A DNA stretch of 64,000 nt from Comamonas piscis (GCF_014109725.1 NZ_CP058554.1:2232001-2296000), one strand, 5' to 3'. Shown: positions 25,963-33,933, counted from the stretch's first letter. Program-made: numbers and translations. The notes: generated by a model not told the origin, from the letters alone.

Positions 25963-27200
25963 TGACGATGACGAATGCCACCCATCCCGCGCCAGGCCCG
26001 GCGCAAGACGATTTGCAAACCCTGCCACCCGACGAGGCAGACGCGATGCAGCCGACCACCCGCTTGCAGCGCTGGCGCATGGTGCTGGGCAGCCCGGCCG
26101 ATGCCAGCTGCGGGACGGTGGGCGGGCGCCTGCAAGAGATGGACCAGGCGCTGGCCGCACTCTACGAGGGCGACAGCCAGCTGGGTTCGCGTAAGGGCGG
26201 CCGGGGCAATTCCTCGCCGTCGGTATCGCGCTGGCTCGGCGATATCCGCAAGTACTTTCCCAGCCAGGTGGTGCAGGTGATGCAGCGCGACGCCATGGAG
26301 CGGCTGCAGCTGCGAGAGTTGTTGTTGCAGCCCGAGATGCTGGAGAATGTGCAGCCCGATGTACACCTGGTGGCCAACCTGATTTCGCTGGGCTCGGTCA
26401 TCCCGCAAAACACCAAGGCCACTGCACGCCTGGTGGTGCGCAAGGTGGTGGACGAGCTGATGAAAAAGCTCGAAGAGCCCATGCGCAGCGCCGTGGCCGG
26501 CGCGCTGGACCGCAGCCAGCGCAACCGCCGCCCACGCCATGCTGAGATCGACTGGAACCGCACGATCCGCGCCAACCTGCGCCACTGGCAGCCCGAGTAC
26601 CGCACCATCGTGCCGGAGACCTTGATCGGCTACGGCCGCAAGGCGCGCCGCCCGCAGCGCGAGGTGATTCTGTGCATCGACCAAAGCGGCTCCATGGCCA
26701 ACTCGGTGGTGTACTCCAGCATCTTTGGCGCGGTGATGGCCAGCCTGCCTGCGGTAGCGACCAAGCTGGTGGTGTTTGACACGGCGGTGGTGGACCTGAC
26801 CGAAAAGCTCGACGACCCGGTGGATGTGCTGTTTGGCGTGCAGCTGGGCGGCGGCACCGACATCAATGGTGCCGTCGGTTACTGCCAGAGCCTCATTAGC
26901 GAGCCGCGCAACACCATTCTGGTGCTCATCTCGGACCTGTACGAGGGGGGAGTGGAGTCAGGCCTGCTGCGCCGCGCCCATGAACTGGTGGAATCGGGTG
27001 TGCAGTTCATCACCTTGCTGGCGCTGAGCGACGAGGGCGCCCCCGCCTACGATGCCGCGCTGGCCGCCAAGCTGGCCGCCTTGGGTGTGCCTTCCTTTGC
27101 CTGCACGCCCGATGCCTTCCCGCAGCTGATGGCCGCTGCGATCCGCCGCGACGATGTGGCGGCCTGGGCGGCGACCCAGGGGTTCAAGACCAGCCAATAG
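25962..27200 (+). CDS. VWA-domain protein, partner of the MoxR ATPase
   Basis: 412 residues. The C-terminal half is a von Willebrand A domain with an intact metal-ion site: DQSGS (D240, S242, S244), a threonine in GGGTDINGA and an aspartate in LVLISDLYEGG. The N-terminal half is helical (LQRWRMVLG; MERLQLRELLLQPEMLENVQ) with a basic stretch RNRRPRHAEIDW. This layout fits E. coli YehP. Such proteins bind the MoxR ATPase through the VWA domain and present its target. The start is ATG at 25962, overlapping the preceding stop; GTG 25959 is possible. It is the last gene of the five-gene operon. Confidence 0.9.
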   Translation: MTMTNATHPAPGPAQDDLQTLPPDEADAMQPTTRLQRWRMVLGSPADASCGTVGGRLQEMDQALAALYEGDSQLGSRKGGRGNSSPSVSRWLGDIRKYFPSQVVQVMQRDAMERLQLRELLLQPEMLENVQPDVHLVANLISLGSVIPQNTKATARLVVRKVVDELMKKLEEPMRSAVAGALDRSQRNRRPRHAEIDWNRTIRANLRHWQPEYRTIVPETLIGYGRKARRPQREVILCIDQSGSMANSVVYSSIFGAVMASLPAVATKLVVFDTAVVDLTEKLDDPVDVLFGVQLGGGTDINGAVGYCQSLISEPRNTILVLISDLYEGGVESGLLRRAHELVESGVQFITLLALSDEGAPAYDAALAAKLAALGVPSFACTPDAFPQLMAAAIRRDDVAAWAATQGFKTSQ

Positions 27201-27206
27201 CAGCCA

Positions 27207-27230
27207 GAAAAAAGCCCTGCGGAGCAGGGC
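27207..27230 (-). terminator. Rho-independent terminator for the racemase/NCS1 transcript
   Basis: GCCCTGC-GGA-GCAGGGC (27214-27230) is followed on the minus strand by seven T (27207-27213). It sits in the convergent gap, 37 bp after the racemase stop, and the hairpin may also slow plus-strand transcription from the VWA gene. Confidence 0.8.
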
Positions 27231-27266
27231 AGTTGGAGTCAACAGAGGCTGGTTCTTGGAAGGCGT

Positions 27267-28001
27267 TCAGCGGCCCAGCGAATCGGGCAGCGGAAAGCCG
27301 GTAATCCGCTTGGCGCGGGGCGGCGCATAGGTGCGCACCTTGGAGGTCTTCAGGCCCAGGCGCACCAGCGATTCGGCAATGGTCACCGCCGCAGCCACGC
27401 CATCGACCACGGGCACGCCGGTGCGGCTGCGCACCTTGTCTTCGAGTTCGGCCATGCCACCGCAGCCCAGGCAGATGACCTCGGCATGGTCTTCTTCCAC
27501 TGCCTTGGCGGCCTGCTGTACGATGGCATCGACCGCGCGCTCGGGCTGGCTTTCCAGCTCCAGCACGGCCATGCCGCTGGCGCGCACCGAGGCGCAGCGC
27601 GCATCCAGCCCGGCCAGCTTGAGCCTGTCTTCGATCAAGGGTACGGCGCGGTCCAAGGTGGTGACCACAGAATATTTGTGGCCCAGGAACATGGCGGTCG
27701 ATGCCGCCGCCTCGGTGATGTCTACAACGGGCACTTCCAGCAGCTCTTGCAGGCCTTCGCGGCCATGCTCGCCGTAGCCGGCCTGGATGACGGCATCAAA
27801 GGGCTGGTCATAGCGCATGACGGCATCCATCACGCCGACAGCGCAGAGGTAGCTCTCAAAATTGCCCTCCACCGATTCGGCGCCAAAGCGCGGAGTGAGG
27901 GCGACGATCTCGGTGCCTGGTGCCGCAGCCCGACGGGCCTGGGCGCCGATGGCCTCGGTCATGCTCTCGGTGGTGTTGACGTTCACGATCAGAATACGCA
28001 T
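27267..28001 (-). CDS. Asp/Glu/hydantoin racemase-family protein with only the second cysteine
   Basis: 244 residues of the Asp/Glu racemase superfamily, closest by eye to hydantoin and allantoin racemases (MRILIVNVNTTESMTEAI; PVVDITEAAASTA; GVPVVDGVAAAVTIAESLV). The second catalytic cysteine is present (C180 in LGCGGM). The first, normally in a CFGDPG-like turn, is absent: the sequence reads QAGYGEHG, with G75 in its place. A two-cysteine racemisation is therefore unlikely. Single-cysteine relatives such as arylmalonate decarboxylase do other chemistry. An NCS1 transporter lies 15 bp upstream, so the substrate is probably an imported hydantoin, purine or pyrimidine derivative. Confidence 0.8.
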   Translation of the reverse strand: MRILIVNVNTTESMTEAIGAQARRAAAPGTEIVALTPRFGAESVEGNFESYLCAVGVMDAVMRYDQPFDAVIQAGYGEHGREGLQELLEVPVVDITEAAASTAMFLGHKYSVVTTLDRAVPLIEDRLKLAGLDARCASVRASGMAVLELESQPERAVDAIVQQAAKAVEEDHAEVICLGCGGMAELEDKVRSRTGVPVVDGVAAAVTIAESLVRLGLKTSKVRTYAPPRAKRITGFPLPDSLGR

Positions 28002-28016
28002 GCAAAAAACTCCGTC

Positions 28017-29549
28017 TCAATGTTGGGCATGGTCCACCGCAATGGCCTCGCCGTCCTGGTCTTCGTAGTGCTGGCCCTTGGGGGTCAGCAGCCAGTAGAA
28101 CAGGCCGCCGAGCCCGGCTGCGATAAACCAGGAAAAGTGCGATACCGATTCCAGTGCGGGCAGAAAGGCAAACAGCAGCGCAATCAAGGCTGAGGGCACC
28201 AAGGCCTGGATGGCGCGGCGGTTGACGCCGTTTTGGTAATGGTAAGGGCCGTTGCGGTCATCGCTGTAGAGCGCAGGCACATGGACACGCTCTTTGCGGA
28301 TCAGCCAGTAGTCGGCCATGACGATGCCAAACAGTGGGCCGAGGAAGGAGCCCAGGCCACCCAGGAAATACAGAATCACCAGCGGCGAATCGTAGAGGTT
28401 CCAGGGCAGGATCACAAAGCCGAGGATGGCGCTGACCAGCGCTGCACGGCGGAAGTTGAGGTGGCGAGGCAGCAGGTTGGCCAGGGCCAGCGCAGGAGCC
28501 ACAAAGTTGGCCATCAGGTTCACGGCGATGGTGAGGATCAGCAGCGACAGGCTGGCCAGAATCAGCAGCGGCTTGTTGGGGATCTTCTCGACAATGTCGG
28601 TCGGGCTGAGGATCAGGGTGCCATCAATCGCCAGCTGGCCGCCGGTGAGCACAACGACGATCAGGCCGAAGATCAGCATGTTGATCGGAATGCCCCAGAA
28701 GTTGCCCTTGACCACCGCACTGCGCGAGGTGGCGCCCCGCGTGAAGTCGCAGAAATTGAGCACAAAGGTGCCATAGATGGCGACCCACAGCGAGGCCGCA
28801 CCCATGATCTGCACCCACATCGCCCCACCAGTGCTGGGCTGGGGCGCCGTCCACTGGATCTTGCCGCCCGAGCTGTAGAGCACCCAGCCGGCCAGCGCGA
28901 TAAAGGTCACCAGAATCACCGGTCCGGCGAAGGCCTCGTACTTGCGGATGCTCTCCATGCCCCAGCAGGCAATCATCGTCTGCACCACCCACAGCAGGCT
29001 AAAGCTGATCCAGCCCAGCACCGGCAGCCCCAGTACATGGTGTGCCAGCAGCGGCTGCAGGCTGGGGAAGAGGGTGATCAACAACACGTCGAGCACCTTG
29101 GAGGCCAGGTAGGTCTGGATGCCGAACCAGGCAATCGCCACGCCGCCCCGGATCAGCGCAGGAATCTGCGCGCCCCGGGTGCCAAAGCTGATGCGGCTCA
29201 TCACCGGAAACGGCACCCCCGTCTTGGGACCCATAAACCCGGACAGGGTCAGCAGCACAAACAGCAGCCCCGCACCCAGCATCAACGCCGTCAGAATCTG
29301 CCAACCGCCCAGGCCCAGCGCAAAAAGGCCGATGGCAAAGGCGTAGTTGCCAAGGCTGTGCACATCATTGGCCCAGAGCGTGAACAGGCTGTAGGCCCCC
29401 CAGGATCGGCTGTCTTGCTTGGTTGGGGCCAGGTCCTTGTTGTAGAGCGAGGGGCATACGCCCGCCGGCAAATGGCCTGCCTCTGCGGGCCGCTGCTGGG
29501 CCGGGTTGAAGGCATAGCCTGCGTTCTGGTTCGCTGCAAGATCGTTCAT
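28017..29549 (-). CDS. NCS1-family nucleobase/hydantoin:cation symporter
   Basis: Inner-membrane importer of 510 residues with about 12 helices. NCS1 features include SWGAYSLFTLWANDVHSLGN in helix 1, GVPFPVMSRISFGTRGAQIP and the QMI-like WVVQTMIACWGMESIRKYE, as in allantoin, cytosine and benzyl-hydantoin carriers. The start at 29549 (MNDLAANQ) has AAGGAT upstream; upstream in-frame ATGs lack support. The racemase-family gene follows by 15 bp, so they form an operon importing and processing a ring compound. The exact substrate cannot be assigned. Confidence 0.88.
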   Translation of the reverse strand: MNDLAANQNAGYAFNPAQQRPAEAGHLPAGVCPSLYNKDLAPTKQDSRSWGAYSLFTLWANDVHSLGNYAFAIGLFALGLGGWQILTALMLGAGLLFVLLTLSGFMGPKTGVPFPVMSRISFGTRGAQIPALIRGGVAIAWFGIQTYLASKVLDVLLITLFPSLQPLLAHHVLGLPVLGWISFSLLWVVQTMIACWGMESIRKYEAFAGPVILVTFIALAGWVLYSSGGKIQWTAPQPSTGGAMWVQIMGAASLWVAIYGTFVLNFCDFTRGATSRSAVVKGNFWGIPINMLIFGLIVVVLTGGQLAIDGTLILSPTDIVEKIPNKPLLILASLSLLILTIAVNLMANFVAPALALANLLPRHLNFRRAALVSAILGFVILPWNLYDSPLVILYFLGGLGSFLGPLFGIVMADYWLIRKERVHVPALYSDDRNGPYHYQNGVNRRAIQALVPSALIALLFAFLPALESVSHFSWFIAAGLGGLFYWLLTPKGQHYEDQDGEAIAVDHAQH

Positions 29550-29622
29550 TGGCATCCTTGGATTTGTCTCGCCATGCACACTTATAAACAGGCGCTCAAT
29601 GGCGTTGTTTTGTGTGCGAATA

Positions 29623-29643
29623 TGCATACATTAAGTGTATACA
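29623..29643. promoter_or_regulatory. Candidate operator upstream of the NCS1 gene
   Basis: TGCATACA and TGTATACA lie 5 bp apart, about 75 bp before the transporter start. The second copy is a perfect 8-bp palindrome of the TGTATACA kind bound by GntR-family regulators. No regulator gene is nearby, so the assignment is tentative. Confidence 0.35.
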
Positions 29644-29722
29644 AAGCGTTCAAAAATGAACTAGGGCCAACCCTGGGTTGGTCTATATCCGCCACAAAGC
29701 TGCCGATCGAAACCTTCAGTAT

Positions 29723-29739
29723 GTTAGATTAAAACTAAC
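29723..29739. promoter_or_regulatory. Inverted repeat before the RHS gene
   Basis: GTTAG-ATTAAAA-CTAAC, 28 bp before the RHS start codon and in AT-rich DNA. It could be an operator or a weak leader hairpin. TTGGAGATC before the ATG provides the ribosome binding site. Confidence 0.3.
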
Positions 29740-29766
29740 CATCGATCGTTTTCGATTGGAGATCTT

Positions 29767-32562
29767 ATGTCCGGAAAGCCCGCAGCCCGCATCGATGACA
29801 AGGTCAAATACGCACGGATCGTCACCGGTTCCAGGACGGTTCTGATCGGCACTCAAGGCGGTGTCGCATGCTCCGTCTGCCCCGGCGGCAAGGCAGAGAG
29901 CAAAGAGGATGGCAAGGGCATTGGCAACCCCGTCAATGCGCAGCTCGGCGCCAAAGTGTTGTCTGGGTCTTCTGACTTGGACTTCGCATTGCCAGGCGCG
30001 ATGCCCATCATCTGGCAGCGCCAGTACAGCAGCTATGTCAACGCGCAGCACGGCGGCCATTGCGGGGTGTTGGGCTATGGCTGGGGCCTTCCAACAGATT
30101 TGCGCATCAAGGTAGAAGCTAGCGCCACCTTGCTGCATGACAGCCAGGGCCGAACTATCACATTTGATGCGCTTGCGGCGGGTGAATCCATTTACAGCCC
30201 CAGCGAAGATATCTGGCTGCTGCGCTCGGGCAGGCATCCGGGCAATTTGTCTAACGATCTGGCTGCCATGACGGCGCCCGCCAAGTTCAACGAGCGCGGC
30301 GCAGCAGATAGCTTTGAAGCCCCGCCGCCGCACAGCCAGCAGGCGCCCTTGTGGTGGCAGGGGCGCTTTTCTTGGATTCGGCGCGATATGGCTTGCGGGG
30401 ATTTGATGATCCTGGCGGCCAATGGGAGCGGGGACACGGTCTGGGTGTTTGGTCCCGCCAACTGGCAGGCGATTGAAGCGGCGCGCAAGGCGATGAAGGC
30501 GCAAAAGGCTGAAGGCAAACCAGTCACGGTCGAGGAACCGGACATCGATTCAAACTGGATTCCGCTGGGCAAGGTGGACCGGCTGGGCCGCTCCCAGCGC
30601 TACTTCTGGTCTGCGGTTTTGGGCCAGGAACGCATCACCACCATCGACGATGGCGTGGGCCGTGGCTACGAGCTGCATTACACACAAGCGATTGCAGCGC
30701 AAGATGCCCAGCACTACACCCATGCAGATGGCAACTTCTTCTGGCAAGCCGACAGCCGCTTTGCGTACGACGGGGCAGGACGCCTGACCGGCGCCCACAC
30801 GCCGCATGCCGGATCGCAACGCTGGCAATTCGACCCCGCAGGCAACCGCCTGCCCATCGCAGGCCCCGAGACTAAGCCCGCAACCCCAGACGCCATCACC
30901 GGCCACCTCAACGAAACCGACCGCCTGCGCGCCCAGCAACGTGCGGCCACCCAAGCCAACCCCATCACCAAAGAGCAACTGCTGCGCAGCGACTTCAATC
31001 CACTGCAGGCGGACCCTGACCCCGCACACAACCAGCCTGTACAAACTAGCAAACGCTGGGCCGGCAACCGCGTGGCGTATTACGAGAATCAGGAAGACGC
31101 GAGCAGCGCAGGCGCAAAAATCCACTACCAGTACGACAGCCGAGGCAATCGCACACAAAGCTTGGATGAGGAGACAGGCCGCAAGCTGGAGCTGACGTAT
31201 GACAGCGGAAACCAACTGGTGCAGGTAGTCGTCACAGAAAACGAAAAACAGACCGGCCAGCAGTATCGCTACGACGCGTTTGGGCGGCGGCTAGTCAAAT
31301 ACTACATACGCGCCAACTCAGCAGCGGGCGATTTAGGCGAAACAGACTACTTCGGCTGGGATGGCGACCGCTTGATCCACACCGAGCGGTTCAACAGCGC
31401 GAACGTGAGAGACAACGACGGCGCAGCCCAACCCGAAGTCATCCACACCATCTACGAGCCTGGGTCGTTCACTCCGCTCGTCCAGCTGCGCAGAGCCAGC
31501 AAAGCCGCCCCCGATCTGGCCGAAGAGCTCCTCGCACAAATCCAACCCGGCATCGCGCAAGACGCGCTGCGCTCCATGTTCACGGACCTCAGCGCCACAA
31601 CAGCGCGCATCAACGAGAACATCGGCAAGCTGGGCATCAGTGGCGAAGTGCAGCAGTTCATGCGCCAACAGCTCCACGAGTTTGAGCAGGCCGTCAAAAC
31701 CCAGCGCGAAGAAGCGGCGAAAAAGGTAGAGATCCGCCACTACCTCTGCGACCACCTGGGGACGCCCAACGCCTTGATCCGGGAAGACAGCCGGCTGGAC
31801 TGGGCAGTGCAATTAGACGCTTGGGGGAATGTGCGGGTGGAGCATAACCCGGGTGAGCTGTACCAGCCGATTCGGCTGCCGGGGCAGCATGCGGATGGGG
31901 ATACGGGGCTTTATTACAACCGGCATCGGTATTATGACTCCACTGGGGGTTGCTATGTAAACCAAGACCCCATTCATTTATTAGGGGGGAATAATTTTTT
32001 CATGTATCCGTTAAATCCTCTTCAGTATGTGGATCATTTGGGGTTGCATGCATCTCAAAAAGGATTTTATGTTCACCAAAATGCAACCCTTCAGGTTCTC
32101 GGTGGGGAAATCGGATACTTAAAAGGAGTGTCTATCATAAACAAAGGTCAAGTGTGGGCAGATTCGGGAATTAATCAGACGGCAGATAAGTCATTTATGC
32201 ATGCCATGAGTAATGGCGATGCAAGGCAGTCATCCGGTGATGCATGCGCGCAATCAAATGACTTCCTAAAAATTGTTGGTCAAGCAGCTATAGATGAAAA
32301 AACTAAGGGTAACAACTACGAATCTCTTTTCCTTTTTGGAGTTGCACTGCACGTAATGCAAGATTCAACCTCTGCTCAACATGCCGGATTTCAACCTTGG
32401 TCAGATAGTGTGCCATGGTATGACTTATGGGGACATGCTCTTAACGAATTGAAAATGCCTGTGGAAGGTCATCCGTTATATAGGGTAACAGAGAATGCAT
32501 GGCAGGCTTACAAAAATAATAATGTTGCAGGACTTAAAATAGGATGCAAATGCGAAAAATAA
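29767..32562 (+). CDS. PAAR-RHS toxin with a zinc-phospholipase-C-like tip
   Basis: 931 residues. Residues 1-65 are PAAR-like (GKPAARIDD; VTGSRTVLIG; VACSVCPGG), followed by a DUF6531-type segment and RHS repeats. The RHS core ends at about residue 760 (GLYYNRHRYYD; YVDHLGL). Residues 761-931 are a variable tip in markedly AT-rich DNA. The tip holds H812, H862, D866, H872, H890 and E894. The HxxxD-x5-H and HxxxE spacings equal those of the zinc ligands in Bacillus phospholipase C (H118/D122/H128, H142/E146). It is probably a type VI secretion effector hitting membranes. The shell is much shorter than the usual 1400 or more residues, so an internal deletion is possible. No VgrG or T6SS gene is in the window. 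Confidence 0.85.
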   Translation: MSGKPAARIDDKVKYARIVTGSRTVLIGTQGGVACSVCPGGKAESKEDGKGIGNPVNAQLGAKVLSGSSDLDFALPGAMPIIWQRQYSSYVNAQHGGHCGVLGYGWGLPTDLRIKVEASATLLHDSQGRTITFDALAAGESIYSPSEDIWLLRSGRHPGNLSNDLAAMTAPAKFNERGAADSFEAPPPHSQQAPLWWQGRFSWIRRDMACGDLMILAANGSGDTVWVFGPANWQAIEAARKAMKAQKAEGKPVTVEEPDIDSNWIPLGKVDRLGRSQRYFWSAVLGQERITTIDDGVGRGYELHYTQAIAAQDAQHYTHADGNFFWQADSRFAYDGAGRLTGAHTPHAGSQRWQFDPAGNRLPIAGPETKPATPDAITGHLNETDRLRAQQRAATQANPITKEQLLRSDFNPLQADPDPAHNQPVQTSKRWAGNRVAYYENQEDASSAGAKIHYQYDSRGNRTQSLDEETGRKLELTYDSGNQLVQVVVTENEKQTGQQYRYDAFGRRLVKYYIRANSAAGDLGETDYFGWDGDRLIHTERFNSANVRDNDGAAQPEVIHTIYEPGSFTPLVQLRRASKAAPDLAEELLAQIQPGIAQDALRSMFTDLSATTARINENIGKLGISGEVQQFMRQQLHEFEQAVKTQREEAAKKVEIRHYLCDHLGTPNALIREDSRLDWAVQLDAWGNVRVEHNPGELYQPIRLPGQHADGDTGLYYNRHRYYDSTGGCYVNQDPIHLLGGNNFFMYPLNPLQYVDHLGLHASQKGFYVHQNATLQVLGGEIGYLKGVSIINKGQVWADSGINQTADKSFMHAMSNGDARQSSGDACAQSNDFLKIVGQAAIDEKTKGNNYESLFLFGVALHVMQDSTSAQHAGFQPWSDSVPWYDLWGHALNELKMPVEGHPLYRVTENAWQAYKNNNVAGLKIGCKCEK

Positions 32563-32864
32563 TATTTTTATTAATTGGATTAATGGATTTTAATGCTGTT
32601 GCGTCTGGTGATCCGTTGGTTGCGGTAATGGGGGTAGGGTCAATAATCCTGTGGCTATTTGCAATATTTTTGCAATTTTTCATAAAATCCAGCAAAAAAG
32701 GTAAGATTTTATCTGCATTGAATTTATGTTTGGGGTTGGTGATTTTTTTATTTCTCGTTAGTCTTCCTTATGGCTACAAAACATATTTGATTGGTACCCT
32801 AATTATGGTCATGCCAATTTTTTTCGGAATTGTAAATCTATTTATATTGAGAGTTTTAAGGTGA
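32550..32864 (+). CDS. Candidate membrane immunity protein for the RHS toxin
   Basis: 104 residues, nearly all hydrophobic, with about four helices (IIFLLIGLMDF; VGSIILWLFAIFLQFFI; ILSALNLCLGLVIFLFLVS; LIGTLIMVMPIFFGIVNLFI) and short basic loops (KSSKKGK). It overlaps the 3' end of the RHS gene and shares its low GC. The ATG at 32550 has AGGA five bases upstream; ATG 32544 is also in frame. Position and base composition are those of a cognate immunity gene, and a membrane location suits protection from a periplasmic phospholipase. No family is recognised. Confidence 0.65.
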   Translation: MRKIIFLLIGLMDFNAVASGDPLVAVMGVGSIILWLFAIFLQFFIKSSKKGKILSALNLCLGLVIFLFLVSLPYGYKTYLIGTLIMVMPIFFGIVNLFILRVLR

Positions 32865-33173
32865 GTGAGTGCAGGCAGCTCCGAAGCTGGCTATAATAAT
32901 TATCTGGTTCGGTTTGGAATAATTGGAATGAATCCAGTAAAAACAAAAGCTCGTAAATCTTTCGTGGCCGCTGAGCATCGTTGTAACCACTACTTAAGTG
33001 GCTTCGAAACGCTCCATTGCGCAATCACAGCCGTGGTTCTGCGCACGGGGTATCTGGCTGGGATGGTTTCCGATTTCTCACGCGCAGAGACAGAAATGCG
33101 ATCCATTTCTAATGAGCTTGGCGCCCTTGGGGCCATGCGCCCCGAAGCGCTGCGCAGCGTTTAGACTGCGGGC
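32865..33173. other. Non-coding stretch between the RHS island and the mntP leader
   Basis: About 310 bp in which base composition climbs from AT-rich back to the chromosomal level. A 99-codon frame starting with GTG at 32865 is open but has no ribosome binding site, no recognisable domain and unlikely composition, so it is not called. A GGGGC-catgc-GCCCC hairpin occurs around 33129-33143, without a T run. The mntP promoter should lie near the 3' end. Confidence 0.45.
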
Positions 33174-33276
33174 TCCCTTGGGGAGTAGCCTGCTTCCGCG
33201 CTGGAAGCGTCTGCGTCAACATACTCGGCATTTCGCATGCTGTGGCGCAGACATCCGTTCTTCGGTTGGCGAGACC
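33174..33276 (+). ncRNA. yybP-ykoY manganese riboswitch
   Basis: The aptamer core is recognisable: TTGGGGAGTAGCC (33178-33190), a variable helical insert, then GTCAACATACTCGGC (33215-33229) and the closing GGCGAGACC (33268-33276). These are the conserved blocks of yybP-ykoY RNAs, which bind Mn2+. It stands about 80 nt before mntP, the classical target, so high manganese should raise expression of the exporter. Confidence 0.93.
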
Positions 33277-33298
33277 ATCGGCATGTCAGCACGACTTG

Positions 33299-33339
33299 GG
33301 TCGGGCAGTGGTGGCGTGCCGTTGTGCTCATGCCCGACC
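33299..33339 (+). promoter_or_regulatory. Expression-platform hairpin of the Mn riboswitch
   Basis: Nine-bp perfect stem GGTCGGGCA (33299-33307) / TGCCCGACC (33331-33339), directly downstream of the aptamer and 18 nt before the mntP start. There is no T run, so control of ribosome access is likelier than termination. AGAAGA at 33345-33350 is the likely ribosome binding site. Confidence 0.55.
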
Positions 33340-33357
33340 GTCCTAGAAGAACTCCCG

Positions 33358-33927
33358 ATGAACGCTGCTTCCATCACCCTGTTGGCGCTTGCCATGTCTA
33401 CCGATGCCTTTGCCGCCGCGATTGGCAAAGGATCCGCTCTTGTCAAACCCCGTTGGTCGGAGGCGCTGCGCACCGGCCTGATTTTTGGCGTCATCGAGGC
33501 CATCACGCCGCTGGTGGGCTGGGCACTAGGCTATGCCGCTTCCGATTATGTAAAGGCCTGGGACCACTGGATTGCGTTTGTGCTGCTCTTGGTGCTGGGT
33601 GGCCGCATGGTGCTGGGCGCTTTCAAAAGCGCTGATGAGCCCGAGATGAGCCGGCCGGCGCGGCATGGTTTCTGGCTGCTGGTGGCGACGGGCTTTGCGA
33701 CCAGTATTGATGCGATGGCGGTGGGTGTGGGCCTGGCCTTCCTGGATGTGAACATCACCCTGGTGGCGCTCAGCATCGGCTTTGCGACCTTTGCGATGGT
33801 GACCTTGGGGGTTATGGTGGGGCGCCTGCTGGGCAATATCACCGGCCGCTGGGCAGAGGCGGTGGGTGGCGTGGTGCTGATCGCGATTGGCTCGCTGATT
33901 CTGTACGAGCACATGGTCGCGGTTTAA
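33358..33927 (+). CDS. mntP: Manganese efflux pump MntP
   Basis: Inner-membrane Mn2+ exporter, 189 residues with six helices in two repeats. The paired DAFA-type signatures are present: LAMSTDAFAAAIGKG in helix 1 and ATSIDAMAVGVGLAFL in helix 4, with the aspartates that bind the metal. The yybP-ykoY riboswitch upstream independently supports the call. The ATG at 33358 is preceded by AGAAGA. It appears to be transcribed alone, ending at the hairpin at 33934-33965. Confidence 0.96.
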   Translation: MNAASITLLALAMSTDAFAAAIGKGSALVKPRWSEALRTGLIFGVIEAITPLVGWALGYAASDYVKAWDHWIAFVLLLVLGGRMVLGAFKSADEPEMSRPARHGFWLLVATGFATSIDAMAVGVGLAFLDVNITLVALSIGFATFAMVTLGVMVGRLLGNITGRWAEAVGGVVLIAIGSLILYEHMVAV

Positions 33928-33933
33928 AAACCA

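Noticed and set aside
29767..32864. Complete type VI secretion cluster or mobile island around the RHS gene
   Set aside because: No VgrG, Hcp, adaptor, integrase or insertion sequence is present; only the tip and immunity gene differ in composition.
32865..33164. 99-codon plus-strand frame starting with GTG after the immunity gene
   Set aside because: No ribosome binding site, no recognisable family, spans an abrupt base-composition change and ends at the riboswitch. Treated as intergenic.
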